DNA of 64,000 bases from Microbulbifer flavimaris (GTDB lineage: Bacteria > Pseudomonadota > Gammaproteobacteria > Pseudomonadales > Cellvibrionaceae). The translations under genes were made by a program, and so were the position numbers. Where the stretch lies: NCBI RefSeq assembly GCF_001641755.2, contig NZ_LRFG02000002.1, positions 124,001 to 188,000 of the forward strand, written 5' to 3'. A model generated the notes under the pieces. That model saw only the letters and a list, made by a program, of their open reading frames with translations, made no database searches and had not been told where the DNA came from. Positions 38,408-47,750 of this stretch are shown here, piece after piece (position 1 is the stretch's first letter; each line of letters starts with the position of its first letter).

Positions 38408-39883
38408 TTAGACCAGCCCCGCGTACTCTTTCTCCCAGCGCTTCAGCACCTTCTTGCCGGCGCCACCGAGGACGTCCACGGCGTGGCGCAGGCGGGCGCG
38501 GCTCAGGTCCGGGCCCAGCAGCACCATGGCATCCATGACCGAGAAGGAGGCCGTGGTCCCGCTGATGGCCACGAACAGGGGCGCGTTGAAGTCCTTGAGT
38601 TTGATCTCCATGGCGGTGGCCAGGGATTTCACTGTCTGGAAGATGCTGTCGCGATCCCAGCTGCGCAGGGCCTCCAGGCGCCACAGGGCAAACTGCAGCA
38701 GCTTTTTCTGCTCGTCCAGCTCCAGTTTGTTGTCGGCGAAACTGGCCTCGGTCAGGGGCAGCTGGCCGGCGGCCAGGAAAGCGACCAGCGGTGCGAAGTC
38801 GCCGAAGGTCTCCATGCGCTCCTTGGCGTGGGGCAGTACCTTGAGCAGGTTATCGCGGTTGAGCATCCACTGGGTCAGGCGGTCCGCCAGCTGCTCATTC
38901 TCCAGCTCGCGGATCCACAGGCCGTTCAGCCAGGACAGCTTCTTTACATCGAACACCGGGCCGCCCAGGGAGACGCGATGGATGTCAAAATGTTCCAGCA
39001 TCTGGTCCAGGGTGAACTTCTCGCTCTCGTCCGGCATGGACCAGCCCATGCGGCCGAGGTAGTTCAGCAGTGCCTCGGGCATAAAGCCGGCACGCTGGTA
39101 ATAGAGAATGGAAGTCGGGTTCTTGCGCTTGGACAGCTTGGTCTTGTCCGGGTTACGCAGCAGCGGCAGGTGACACAGCACCGGCATGTCCCAGCCGAAG
39201 TACTCGTACAGCAGTTTGTGCTTGGGCGCGGAATTGATCCACTCTTCGCCGCGCAACACGTGGGTGATCTCCATCAGGTGATCGTCCACGACGTTCGCCA
39301 GGTGGTAGGTGGGCATGCCATCGGACTTGAGCAGGATCTGTGCATCCACTTGGGCCCAGTCGATCTCGATTGGGCCGCGCAGCAAGTCTTCCACCACGCA
39401 GGTGCCGCTCTCGGGCACGTTCATGCGCACCACGTAGGGCTCGCCGGCGGCCTTGCGCTTCTCCACTTCCTCTGCCGGCAGGGCCAGGTCGCTGGGCTTC
39501 AGCGCGGTGCGGCCGGCCTCGCGAAGCTCTTCCCGCAGCTTTTCCAGCTCGTCGGCGGTGCGGTAGCAGTGGAAGGCATGGCCCTTCTCCACCAACTGCT
39601 CGCAGTATTTGCGGTAAATGTCACCGCGCTCGCTCTGACGGTAGGGTCCGTGGGCGCCCTCCACATCCGGGCCCTCATCCCAGTCCAGCCCCAGCCAGCG
39701 CAGGCTGTCCAGAATCGCTTGCTCCGACTCCGGAGTACTGCGCTGCTGGTCGGTATCCTCGATCCGCAGTACAAACTGGCCGCCCTGGGCGCGGGCAAAG
39801 CACATGTTGAACAGGGCGATATAAGCGGTGCCGACGTGGGGATCACCGGTGGGCGACGGGGCAATTCGGGTTCTTACGGTCAT
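38408..39883 (-). CDS. gltX: glutamyl-tRNA synthetase
   Basis: This 491-residue class I synthetase has the HIGH-type motif in [12 protein letters not shown] at residue 10 and the KMSKS-type motif in [10 protein letters not shown] near residue 250. The sequence continues into the alpha-helical anticodon-binding domain. Length is standard. tRNA-Ala lies downstream on the same strand with its own promoter. Confidence 0.97.
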   Translation of the reverse strand: MTVRTRIAPSPTGDPHVGTAYIALFNMCFARAQGGQFVLRIEDTDQQRSTPESEQAILDSLRWLGLDWDEGPDVEGAHGPYRQSERGDIYRKYCEQLVEKGHAFHCYRTADELEKLREELREAGRTALKPSDLALPAEEVEKRKAAGEPYVVRMNVPESGTCVVEDLLRGPIEIDWAQVDAQILLKSDGMPTYHLANVVDDHLMEITHVLRGEEWINSAPKHKLLYEYFGWDMPVLCHLPLLRNPDKTKLSKRKNPTSILYYQRAGFMPEALLNYLGRMGWSMPDESEKFTLDQMLEHFDIHRVSLGGPVFDVKKLSWLNGLWIRELENEQLADRLTQWMLNRDNLLKVLPHAKERMETFGDFAPLVAFLAAGQLPLTEASFADNKLELDEQKKLLQFALWRLEALRSWDRDSIFQTVKSLATAMEIKLKDFNAPLFVAISGTTASFSVMDAMVLLGPDLSRARLRHAVDVLGGAGKKVLKRWEKEYAGLV

Positions 39884-40037
39884 AACAAACCTGATTGGGG
39901 ATGTGGATTGGGGTCAAGTTTAGGCGCGGCATTATAAAGGCGACGGTGGCCAGCCGCACAGTCCAGAAAGCAGAACCTGTATAACCCGACATTTGGCGCA
40001 AATCTGCACCAACAAAAGGAAAAAAGCCCCAAAACAA

Positions 40038-40053
40038 CGTGACTCACATCACA
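40038..40053. promoter_or_regulatory. CRP/Vfr-like binding site upstream of the pilin gene
   Basis: CGTGA-CTCACA-TCACA on the plus strand differs by one base from the CRP consensus TGTGA-N6-TCACA. It lies about 150 nt before the pilin ATG and about 155 nt before gltX on the other side. Regulation of the pilus by cAMP is inferred. Confidence 0.5.
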
Positions 40054-40120
40054 AAAAAGGTAATATTGCGCCCATAAAGGCTACTTGGCCCTGACACCAT
40101 ATGCCAAAGTCAGCCATCTG

Positions 40121-40140
40121 GTACGTAAGTGCTTGCGTAC
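40121..40140. repeat. dyad symmetry upstream of the pilin gene
   Basis: GTACGTAAG-tg-CTTGCGTAC has nine-base arms with one mismatch. It could be an operator or a 5' leader hairpin, 61 nt before the pilin ATG. Confidence 0.45.
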
Positions 40141-40201
40141 TGGGATAAAGAACAGAATCAGAACATCGCTTTACAACAATGGACTTCGGGGAAAATTGGA
40201 A

Positions 40202-40756
40202 ATGAAGACCTCTATTCGTGCTTTCGTTGCTGCCACATTGGCTATCGGGTTGAACTCGTCGCTTTCAGCTGCACCGGTTCAGGGGACTCCCGGACCTTCA
40301 GATTCCACTGGCACTTTTGAAATTACCCTCGGCATTACAAAACAAATCATCGTCACTAGCCTAGCCGATCTACCGCTCCCTTCAGGAGTGGCCGGGAACC
40401 CTATTACAGGGCAAGAAGACATTTGTGTCGGTGGGATTGGATTTGAGAGATACAGCATAGATTTACTTAGTGCAAACGGGAGCTCAGGCGGAACAGGCAC
40501 TGAACCTTACGAGCTGGCTGGAGTGAATGACTCTCTTCCTTACACTGTCGAATTTTTAGACAACATTGATAATTCAGGAACGAGATACACCCCTGCAGCT
40601 GACGGAAGCATTGCAGATACCTTCCTCCGAACCCAGACACTGTCTTGCACAACCGAAAACGCTCGTATTTACGTAACGGTCTTGGCAACAGACTGGGAAA
40701 GCGCTTCGAGTGAGTCCTACGCTGACACCCTCACAGTCACAGTTACAGCTGAATAG
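40202..40756 (+). CDS. chaperone-usher pilus major subunit-like protein
   Basis: This 184-residue secreted protein has a signal peptide (about 1-22, ending SLSA-AP) and two cysteines. Its beta-rich body ends in SYADTLTVTVTAE. The C-terminal half of the adhesin-like gene at 43305 has the same cysteine spacing and the same ending (SYSDTLTLTVEVE), so the two are homologous pilin domains. It is the first gene of the pilus unit, is clearly AT-richer than the rest of the window, and is separated from the usher by a hairpin. GGGGAAAA lies before the ATG. Confidence 0.75.
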   Translation: MKTSIRAFVAATLAIGLNSSLSAAPVQGTPGPSDSTGTFEITLGITKQIIVTSLADLPLPSGVAGNPITGQEDICVGGIGFERYSIDLLSANGSSGGTGTEPYELAGVNDSLPYTVEFLDNIDNSGTRYTPAADGSIADTFLRTQTLSCTTENARIYVTVLATDWESASSESYADTLTVTVTAE

Positions 40757-40769
40757 TGATGGTGACTGA

Positions 40770-40798
40770 GATCGCTAGCGTTACCAACGCTAGTGATC
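40770..40798 (+). terminator. hairpin between pilin and usher genes
   Basis: Thirteen-base arms (GATCGCTAGCGTT and its complement, one mismatch) enclose only ACC. It lies 13 nt after the pilin stop and has no T tract. Such hairpins between major-subunit and usher genes raise the pilin-to-usher ratio through partial termination or mRNA protection. Confidence 0.6.
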
Positions 40799-40813
40799 GT
40801 CGGTTATCTACCA

Positions 40814-43318
40814 ATGAAGCAAATAACAATTGGAGGTCTTTTTACGCTTTTAATCACTGTCCACTCTCTTGACAGCTGGGCAGTCGCGCGGGCCATTTTC
40901 ACTCTAGATACTGCAGCGCCAGATGGCTTTTCTGATTTAATTGAGCCCCAGAGTCTAGTAGCAGATCTATATTTTGGTAATCGCGAACTTGGTTCCGTCC
41001 AAATCACACTCGATCCCGGTACTGTGCGCTTTGAAAATTCGGAGCGCGTATTACAACTACTTCCGAAAACGCTGGACCCAAACCTCATCAAGTCGCTAAT
41101 ACAGCGGCCCCTTGCCCGTAACGGCGACAAGCTCTGTCACGCTTTGCAGAAAAACAATTGCGGCATTCTGAACCCGACTGATATCGGTCTGATCTACGAC
41201 GAAAACCGCTTCCGGATCGATCTGTTTATTGCCCCGCATCTGCTACCCCAGCGCGCGGCGATCGAAGATCCCTACCTGCCGGAATCCAGCAGCGAATTCT
41301 CCTTCGTGCAGAACCTGACCGGCAGCTGGTCCGGCGTCCAGAGCGAGACTGGGCCTGATTCCGAGGCCTTCTCACTGTACGGACAATCAATCCTCAGCTT
41401 TGGCGAAAGCGGCCTGCACAGCCAGTGGACGGTAGGCGATCAGGATGACGGGCAGATTTACCAGCTGCACTGGACGCGGGATTATCGCGGACGTGCTTAT
41501 TCTGTTGGCCTGATACAACCCTACAACAGCTTTAGCAGCTTTACCGCTGCGCCCTACCTGTACGGTGTCGAGTATCGCAGTTCCAATAACAGTCGCGCCG
41601 ACAATCGCTACCAGCAGGGTGCGCCGCTGGAAGTAAATATGCCCGTGCGCGGGCGGGTGGAAGTGCGCCGTGACGGGCGACTGCTGCACAGTGAATTGCT
41701 GGAAGCCGGCAACCAGCTGCTGGACACTTCCAGCCTGCCCGGTGGCGCCTACGAGCTGGAAATACGCACCCTGGATGACAGCGGTCGTGTGATTGCGGAG
41801 TATTCTGAATTCTTTGCCAAGGACTCCCTGCTGCCCGCCCCCGGCGAGTGGCGCTGGAGCCTGCAGGCCGGACAGCCCGCGCAGCTGAACCCGACAGAAA
41901 CCCTGCCGGATGCTGCGGAAGATATTTTCCTGCAGGCGGGGGTGGCCCGGCGCGTGCTCGACAATGCGGGGCTTTTTACCAATGTGGCGGCCACCAACAA
42001 TACCCAGCTGCTGGAGGTCGGCGCTCGCTGGGTCACGCCCTACCTGGAACTGTCGCCAAGTCTTCTGGAGACAGACAGCGGCCGCAGCGGCTACCGACTC
42101 TACGCCGCACTCACGACCCCCTGGTTCCAGCTGAGCGCGAATGAGTCCCGCCTTGAGGATCAGGGTAGCGCGTTCGTGGCAGATGACTATGCACTGCTGA
42201 ACCGGGGCTTCCTGCAACGCAATGCCAGCCTTACGGCACCTCTGGCAGGGGGGCAGTTGGCCGTGCGCTACAGCGAGCGGGACCGCGGAGTTTCCCTGTC
42301 GCGCCCGGAATTCACCCTCGATGATGAACAAACCGCTGCGGAACGACTGACCACGCTGGAATACCGTCGCAACCTGTTCCGCACCCGCGACTGGCTCGGC
42401 GAGCTGACCCTTGCCCACAGTGATGCCGATGGCCAGCAACTGACCACTGCCAGCTTCCAGATGCGACTGCGTAGCGGCCGCTGGAACCACAGTGCCCGCC
42501 TGCGCAGCGATAGCGGAGATGCGGGCAGCGAGGGGCTGCGAGCCGGGTTCGATTCCACCTGGAACGATCGCGACCTCTGGGCCCTGGAGCTGGACCAGCA
42601 GCTCTCCGCAGAAACAGACCAGGACGGGCACTACCTGCGCAGCAATACTCGCCTCGCCGGGCATCGAGGCTTCGCCAGCTCCACGGTGCAGTACCTGAAT
42701 AAAGGCCCACAGCAGTCCCTCAATTACCTGGGCAGCTTTTCCACCAACCTGATGACCAATGGCGATGGCTTTGCCTGGGGTGGAGAAAGGCCCTACGGCA
42801 GCGCCGTGATGGTCGACATCGACGGCAGCCCCGAACAGGACTTCGAGATTCTGGTCAATGGGGTACGACGGGGCTACGCGAAAGGTGGCGGCAAGTCGCT
42901 GATCAACCTGCCGGCATTCGGCAGCTACGAGGTGGCCCTGCGCCCGCTGGAAGACGGTTTTTACGATTACAGCGAACAGAGTGAGATCCTTACCCTGTAT
43001 CCCGGTAACGTGGCCCAGGCAGAATACGCTATCCAGCCATTGATCCTGGCGCTTGGCCGCATCGTGCAAGACGGTTCCCCGGTCGCACATGCAAAGATTA
43101 GTATCGGTGAATACAGCGCGGTGACCGACGATATGGGTGTATTCCAGATGGAGATGCGGGCAGATCCCAGGCGCCTGCAGGTGCCGCCAGTGCGCTGGGG
43201 CAACTGCCGGGTTGCACTGCCGGAGCAAAGCTCGGGTGATCACTGGGTCAACCTGGGTGTGATTGATCTCGCTACTGCGCAGTGCTTCGAAGAGGGGCTT
43301 GAACATGCGAGCCGCTAG
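40814..43318 (+). CDS. outer-membrane usher, TcfC/CS1-type
   Basis: This 834-residue usher has a signal peptide, an N-terminal region LYFGNRELGSVQITLDPG typical of the TcfC/CfaC (alternate, alpha) class rather than of the FimD class, a large barrel, a middle segment with VEVRRDGRLLHSE, and a C-terminal domain with EILVNGVRRGYAKGGG. Ushers translocate and assemble pilus subunits across the outer membrane. The ATG at 40814 lies after the hairpin; a GTG at 40793 inside it is unlikely. The first ~340 bases are AT-rich like the pilin gene, and the rest is GC-rich. Confidence 0.88.
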   Translation: MKQITIGGLFTLLITVHSLDSWAVARAIFTLDTAAPDGFSDLIEPQSLVADLYFGNRELGSVQITLDPGTVRFENSERVLQLLPKTLDPNLIKSLIQRPLARNGDKLCHALQKNNCGILNPTDIGLIYDENRFRIDLFIAPHLLPQRAAIEDPYLPESSSEFSFVQNLTGSWSGVQSETGPDSEAFSLYGQSILSFGESGLHSQWTVGDQDDGQIYQLHWTRDYRGRAYSVGLIQPYNSFSSFTAAPYLYGVEYRSSNNSRADNRYQQGAPLEVNMPVRGRVEVRRDGRLLHSELLEAGNQLLDTSSLPGGAYELEIRTLDDSGRVIAEYSEFFAKDSLLPAPGEWRWSLQAGQPAQLNPTETLPDAAEDIFLQAGVARRVLDNAGLFTNVAATNNTQLLEVGARWVTPYLELSPSLLETDSGRSGYRLYAALTTPWFQLSANESRLEDQGSAFVADDYALLNRGFLQRNASLTAPLAGGQLAVRYSERDRGVSLSRPEFTLDDEQTAAERLTTLEYRRNLFRTRDWLGELTLAHSDADGQQLTTASFQMRLRSGRWNHSARLRSDSGDAGSEGLRAGFDSTWNDRDLWALELDQQLSAETDQDGHYLRSNTRLAGHRGFASSTVQYLNKGPQQSLNYLGSFSTNLMTNGDGFAWGGERPYGSAVMVDIDGSPEQDFEILVNGVRRGYAKGGGKSLINLPAFGSYEVALRPLEDGFYDYSEQSEILTLYPGNVAQAEYAIQPLILALGRIVQDGSPVAHAKISIGEYSAVTDDMGVFQMEMRADPRRLQVPPVRWGNCRVALPEQSSGDHWVNLGVIDLATAQCFEEGLEHASR

Positions 43319-44360
43319 CCCTGCCCATATTCTTCTGGCCGCTGCGGTATTTGCCCTGGCCTCGCCGGCCTCATCGGAATCCACTAACGCCCGGCCCTGT
43401 GACAATGGTGCCGGCCCGCCCAATGACCCGGCGGCAGCCGGTTACGATGAGCGCTTGATCGGTGTCTGTCAGCTCGAAAATACCGACAATACTTTTGCCT
43501 TCAAACCCTCTATCCGTGACCAAGGTAATGTGACCTTCGCCGTGCGCAGCTGCTCACCGGATGGGGCCAGCGAGACCTGTGAGTTCGCCACGCCCTATGC
43601 CGTGAGGTTAACAGGGCCTACTACGCGAAATGGGAAAAAATTCGTGCTCGAGGGTGCGCAGGACGAAGCGGACGTGACGCTGACCTATTCCAGTAGCGGG
43701 ATCTCAGAGGCACTTTCTCCAGGTGAATTCTCCGGGCTATTTCCGGGTGGTGCCAATGGACAGCTGGTGCCAGCAACGATCAATGTTTCACTCCAGAACC
43801 TGGGCAAGCTGAAAAGCACCACCTACAGCGGTACCTTCACACTCGGGGTCGACCAGTGTGGTGACAATGACTCCGGTGGTCCGACACCCTGTGATGGCAC
43901 CAAACCGGTGACCCGGCTTGCAACCGGGGAGGAGGTCACCTTCACAATCAACCTGGTGATTGATGCGGAAATCCGGATTTCCGGCCTGGAAGATATGGCG
44001 CTCGTGGCCGACGGAACAGGTGCCTATCTGGATAGCCAGCAGTTCTGCGTGTACACAACTTCAGGCGCCCTCTACCGGATTACGGCAGACAGCCAGAACG
44101 GCAGCGGAAACTTTCTTCTGCAGGGCACAACGCAAAGCCTGCAATACGAAACCGTCGTATCGGCTCTCGCGGGAAGTTCCGAAGCGTTGCAGGAAGCGGT
44201 GATTTCCTCCAATACCTGGCTGGGTCACCCCCAGCCAGACTGCAACGGCTACGCAGAGGAAAACATGCGTATCGATATTCGTGTGCCCCCGGCCGAGATC
44301 GGGAGTGCCACGGAAACCAGTTATTCCGATACCCTGACGCTGACGGTGGAAGTGGAGTAA
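43305..44360 (+). CDS. pilus tip adhesin-like subunit
   Basis: This 351-residue secreted protein has a signal peptide (about 1-24), an N-terminal domain (about 30-215) with several cysteines, and a C-terminal pilin domain (about 220-351) homologous to the small pilin at 40202. The two-domain build, binding domain plus pilin domain, is that of a tip adhesin in chaperone-usher systems. The ATG overlaps the usher by 14 nt and has GAGGGG upstream. The ligand is unknown. Confidence 0.75.
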   Translation: MRAASPAHILLAAAVFALASPASSESTNARPCDNGAGPPNDPAAAGYDERLIGVCQLENTDNTFAFKPSIRDQGNVTFAVRSCSPDGASETCEFATPYAVRLTGPTTRNGKKFVLEGAQDEADVTLTYSSSGISEALSPGEFSGLFPGGANGQLVPATINVSLQNLGKLKSTTYSGTFTLGVDQCGDNDSGGPTPCDGTKPVTRLATGEEVTFTINLVIDAEIRISGLEDMALVADGTGAYLDSQQFCVYTTSGALYRITADSQNGSGNFLLQGTTQSLQYETVVSALAGSSEALQEAVISSNTWLGHPQPDCNGYAEENMRIDIRVPPAEIGSATETSYSDTLTLTVEVE

Positions 44361-44365
44361 CTGGT

Positions 44366-45076
44366 TTAATCTGCCAGCGGCAGTCGGATTTTTTCCGTGT
44401 TCCCTGCGGAACGCGTCAGCAGGGAAAGATATCCGCCGTCTAAGTTGGCCTCCAGCGGCAGTCCGGTACCGGCGTATATGCGCCCTGTCAGCGGCAGGTC
44501 GTTACACTGCTCCTCGGCTGCGCAGTACTGCGCCTTCGCGATTTCCACGTTGATATTGCCGCGATTAAGCAGTGTCCAGTTTCCATCCTCACGAAGCAGC
44601 TCTAGTTGATACTGCCCCTCCTGTGGCTGCACGAACACCAGTGCCTGGTAGGCCACGAGTATTTTCAGCGCCGTGCGATCGGTCTTGATGTCGCCCACTA
44701 CCGGTTTGAAGGTCACCCGATAGACTTTTTCGGTATCGAGGTTCCGCTCCAGGGACATCAAGCGAAAGCGCTTCTGCTCGCCCGGGCCAATGACCGCCTT
44801 GGAGGGACTGACCAGCAGTTTGAATTCCCGCGGGTCCACCACGCGCACACGCTGTTCTTGCGGGGTGCCGGGATTATCCACACGGTAGATCTCTGTCTGC
44901 AGATACAGGTTTTCCGCGTCCGGATTGGTCACCACGATGTCATCCCGCGCGTTGGGCACGTCGTCGAGATAGACGATGATCTTGTCCAGCGCCATCGCGG
45001 CAGACAGGGGGCCGGCCGCGATGGCGAAGATCAGGGCAAAAAGGATGGAGAGATTTCTGGCTACTGACTTTCTCAT
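44366..45076 (-). CDS. periplasmic pilus-assembly chaperone
   Basis: This 236-residue protein has a signal peptide (about 1-28) and two Ig-like domains. The segments YLDDVPNARDDIVVTN, LLVSPSKAVIGPGEQKRFRLMSL and VYRVTFKPV are the usual PapD-like features, including the conserved basic and proline positions that hold subunits by donor-strand complementation. It lies on the opposite strand and converges on the adhesin gene with 5 nt between stops. This is unusual, since most clusters keep the chaperone in the usher operon. Confidence 0.85.
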   Translation of the reverse strand: MRKSVARNLSILFALIFAIAAGPLSAAMALDKIIVYLDDVPNARDDIVVTNPDAENLYLQTEIYRVDNPGTPQEQRVRVVDPREFKLLVSPSKAVIGPGEQKRFRLMSLERNLDTEKVYRVTFKPVVGDIKTDRTALKILVAYQALVFVQPQEGQYQLELLREDGNWTLLNRGNINVEIAKAQYCAAEEQCNDLPLTGRIYAGTGLPLEANLDGGYLSLLTRSAGNTEKIRLPLAD

Positions 45077-45134
45077 GGGCTCAGGCTTATGGTGACACAG
45101 AGCCCCATTCTAAATGGCGCCACCGTGGAAACAA

Positions 45135-45497
45135 CTATTGCGCCATAATCATCACCTCTGTGCGCTGCCCCTTTGTATCTCGCCCGGCGTCCTGGCCCGT
45201 GCCGGGCACGATCGGCAGGCAGTGGGCGTCGCGCCTGCCGGAAAAGCTCTGAATCAAGGCGCCGTCCTGGTCCCGTACCTCCACCCGGTAGTGATCCTCA
45301 GGTTGCCGATACAGGCAGAGCTTCGTTTGTGTCCCCACCGGTGAATGATGTAACTCCGCACGTGGGGCGATGTGGAGGGTGATACGGGCCGATGCCGTGG
45401 CCGTTGCCGCATCGCCGACCGCCAATTGCCAGGGGCCAAGCCCCAGCACGCCGAGCAGGACCAGCGCCGGGGGAACATCCTGTTTTACACCGCTCAC
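45135..45497 (-). CDS. small secreted protein next to the pilus chaperone
   Basis: This 120-residue protein has a signal-like N-terminus (VPPALVLLGVLGLGPWQLAVGDA) and a mature domain of beta-like segments with two cysteines (LCLYRQPEDHYR and HCLPIVPGTGQDAG). The start is GTG with AGAGG about 7 nt upstream. It precedes the chaperone by 58 nt on the same strand, so it probably belongs to the pilus locus. I recognise no family. Confidence 0.55.
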   Translation of the reverse strand: MSGVKQDVPPALVLLGVLGLGPWQLAVGDAATATASARITLHIAPRAELHHSPVGTQTKLCLYRQPEDHYRVEVRDQDGALIQSFSGRRDAHCLPIVPGTGQDAGRDTKGQRTEVMIMAQ

Positions 45498-45791
45498 ATC
45501 ACACCTCTGGCCGCGCCTGGCAGCGCGGTAACACTGTCCCCCTCGCCAGTGTAGACCGGTGGGACCGGGCGCCTTGCGGTAGTCAGGCCCGGACTGTGTT
45601 TTGCGCCGCTATCGCCTTGCAAGCGCGCACGCAGCGACTATTTTTCCTGTATGGCCGCGGCCCACGGCCCTGACCGGCCCGGGGGTCACCGCGGAGCATC
45701 AATCTGAGTTCAGTTTGTTGCGAAGAGCGCCGGCGCGGGCACAGCGCGCGCTCCCGAAAGCACAATAACGCCCGCCGAACGGATCGACTCC

Positions 45792-46484
45792 ATGCTGATA
45801 GCGCACCGCGGTGACACCAGTCGCCAACCGGAAAACACCATCGCGGCCTTTGAGGGCGCGCACAGCCTCGGTGCCTGCGCCATCCAGGCCCAGGTCCAGT
45901 TCAGCTCCGAGGGCACGCCCTGGTGCTTCGCCCAGCCCAACCTCAAACTTCCCGGTGCCCGCAGGGCCAAACCGCTGCACAAGATCAGCGACCGCGACCT
46001 GCGCCAGCTGCCAATGAACACGTTTGCCCAGTTGCTCGATTGGGCCAGCAGCCACCGGCACCTGGACTGGTTTATCGAGTTGCAGGACAAGACGCTGAAA
46101 AGCGTGGGCGCCGAGCAGGCGGTGGAAGCGGTAGCCCGACGACTGCGACAGCAGAGCGACTCCTTTGCCATATTGACCAGCGACTGCCGCAGTTTGCGCC
46201 TGGCCCGCAGCATCGGCTGCCACCAGGTAGCATTGAAGCTGGACAATGTCGCCCAGTGCCTGTCCATGGAGGTCCTGACCCTGGCGCCGGACTACCTGCT
46301 GATCCGTGACTCTCAGATCGAGTATGCGGAACTGCCGCCGGGCCCCTGGCAGTGGGTGGTCTACGAGGTCAATTCCGCCGATGAGGCGGTCCAGTGGCGT
46401 GCCCGCGGCGCCCATCACATCCTGACCGGTAACCTGCCCCTGCTCATGCGCTCCCGGGAAGCCAGCGATGTCTACGGATTTTGA
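45792..46484 (+). CDS. degenerate glycerophosphodiester phosphodiesterase-like protein
   Basis: This 230-residue GDPD-fold protein keeps AHRGDTSRQPENTIAAFEGA and the late VYEVNSADEAVQWRARGA. The metal-site E-x-D is replaced by IQAQVQ, and the His of the next block is replaced by FAQPNLK. So most catalytic residues are lost. It overlaps the GlpD-like gene by 17 nt. It may be a sensor or pseudoenzyme for glycerophosphodiesters, or have a changed reaction. Confidence 0.75.
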   Translation: MLIAHRGDTSRQPENTIAAFEGAHSLGACAIQAQVQFSSEGTPWCFAQPNLKLPGARRAKPLHKISDRDLRQLPMNTFAQLLDWASSHRHLDWFIELQDKTLKSVGAEQAVEAVARRLRQQSDSFAILTSDCRSLRLARSIGCHQVALKLDNVAQCLSMEVLTLAPDYLLIRDSQIEYAELPPGPWQWVVYEVNSADEAVQWRARGAHHILTGNLPLLMRSREASDVYGF

Positions 46485-47673
46485 TGTGCTGGTGGTTGGC
46501 GCCGGCATCCAGGGTGCCGGTGCAGCAGACGCGCTGGCCGAGGCGGGCTATCGCGTCGCGATTCTCGAGCAGCTGGGTATCGCTGCGGCCACCTCCTCCC
46601 GCTCCTCGAAGCTCATCCACGGCGGGCTGCGCTACCTGGAGAGCGGCCAGTTTCACCTCGTCTATGAATGCCTGCGCGAGCGACGCTGGCTGCTGGCCAA
46701 CAAGCCGCAGCTGGTGCGCATGGTGCCGTTTTATATCCCTGTCTACCGCCACAGCCGCCGCTCCCCGTGGACGGTGCGACTGGGGCTGACAATCTACTCA
46801 CTGTTGGCCGGGGTTATCAGTGGCCACTCTCGCTTCCGCGCAATCCCCCGCAGCGAGTGGGAGCAGCTGTCAGGCCTCAACCGTGAAGACCTGATTGCCG
46901 TCTACCGCTATTACGATGCCCAGACCGATGACGCGGCGCTGACCCGCAACGTGGTGGAATCCGCCGTGGCACAGGGAGCGCACCTGATCTGCCCCGGCAG
47001 CCTCGTGGGCGCTGAACTGACCAGCCAGGGGATGCGGGTGGACTATGTGGCCGATGGTCAACTCAACACCCTGCGGGCCCGGGTGCTGGTCAACTGCAGC
47101 GGCCCCTGGGTCAATACCACCAACGAACGCTGTTCGCCCCAGACGCCACTGCCGCCACTGGATCTCGTCGCCGGTACCCATATCGAGTTGCCACTCGCCC
47201 TGGGCGACAAAATCTTTTATGTCGAGGCCGAGGACGGCCGCGCGGTTTTTGTCATGCCGTGGCAGGGAAGAACACTGGTCGGTACCACCGAGCGCAGCTA
47301 CCAGGGTGACCCACGGGATGTGGCGCCGACGCTGGAGGAAGAGCAGTACCTGCTACACACGGTGCAGCGCTATTTCCCCCAGACCCGGGTGCTGCGCGGC
47401 AAGGATATCTGCGACAGCTGGGCCGGGCTGCGGGTGTTGCCAAGATCGAAGGACTCACCGTTTTCCCGGCCGCGGGATACCCTCATCTGCTGCGACGACC
47501 AGAAGCGCCCGCGGGTGCTCGCCGTTGCCGGTGGCAAGCTGACCAGCTACCGGGCCACCGCGCGCAAAATCGTCAAAATCCTGCGGTCGACGCTGGAATC
47601 ACCAGAGCCGGAGACAGCGGAGGAGCCCGCCGCCAAAACCGGTAACAGCCGCTCCGAGAAGGAAAACCACTGA
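46468..47673 (+). CDS. FAD-dependent glycerol-3-phosphate dehydrogenase-like oxidoreductase
   Basis: This 401-residue DAO-family flavoprotein has VVGAGIQGAGAADALAEAGY at its start, the GlpD-type SSRSSKLIHGGLRYLE, and late GRTLVGTTERSYQGDP. GlpD oxidises glycerol 3-phosphate to dihydroxyacetone phosphate. The protein is about 100 residues shorter than usual GlpD because the C-terminal DAO_C domain is missing. The overlapping upstream GDPD-like gene supports a link to glycerophosphodiester catabolism. Confidence 0.8.
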   Translation: MSTDFDVLVVGAGIQGAGAADALAEAGYRVAILEQLGIAAATSSRSSKLIHGGLRYLESGQFHLVYECLRERRWLLANKPQLVRMVPFYIPVYRHSRRSPWTVRLGLTIYSLLAGVISGHSRFRAIPRSEWEQLSGLNREDLIAVYRYYDAQTDDAALTRNVVESAVAQGAHLICPGSLVGAELTSQGMRVDYVADGQLNTLRARVLVNCSGPWVNTTNERCSPQTPLPPLDLVAGTHIELPLALGDKIFYVEAEDGRAVFVMPWQGRTLVGTTERSYQGDPRDVAPTLEEEQYLLHTVQRYFPQTRVLRGKDICDSWAGLRVLPRSKDSPFSRPRDTLICCDDQKRPRVLAVAGGKLTSYRATARKIVKILRSTLESPEPETAEEPAAKTGNSRSEKENH

Positions 47674-47706
47674 CTTCGTCGGTACCGGGCACCATCGCCT
47701 TTCCCC

Positions 47707-47712
47707 TATAAT
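47707..47712 (+). promoter_or_regulatory. -10 box upstream of dusA
   Basis: A perfect TATAAT lies 39 nt before the dusA ATG. I see no good -35 box, so the call is weak. Confidence 0.35.
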
Positions 47713-47750
47713 GCGGGCACATTTTTTGTTGTCCCGAACACGCTGTTTGT

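Noticed and set aside
38483..39937. 484-codon plus-strand frame opposite gltX
   Set aside because: gltX is certain on the minus strand; the antisense product is a low-complexity Gln/His/Val-rich shadow.
41387..43423. 678-codon minus-strand frame opposite the usher
   Set aside because: The usher motifs and signal peptide are on the plus strand; the antisense frame is a GC shadow.
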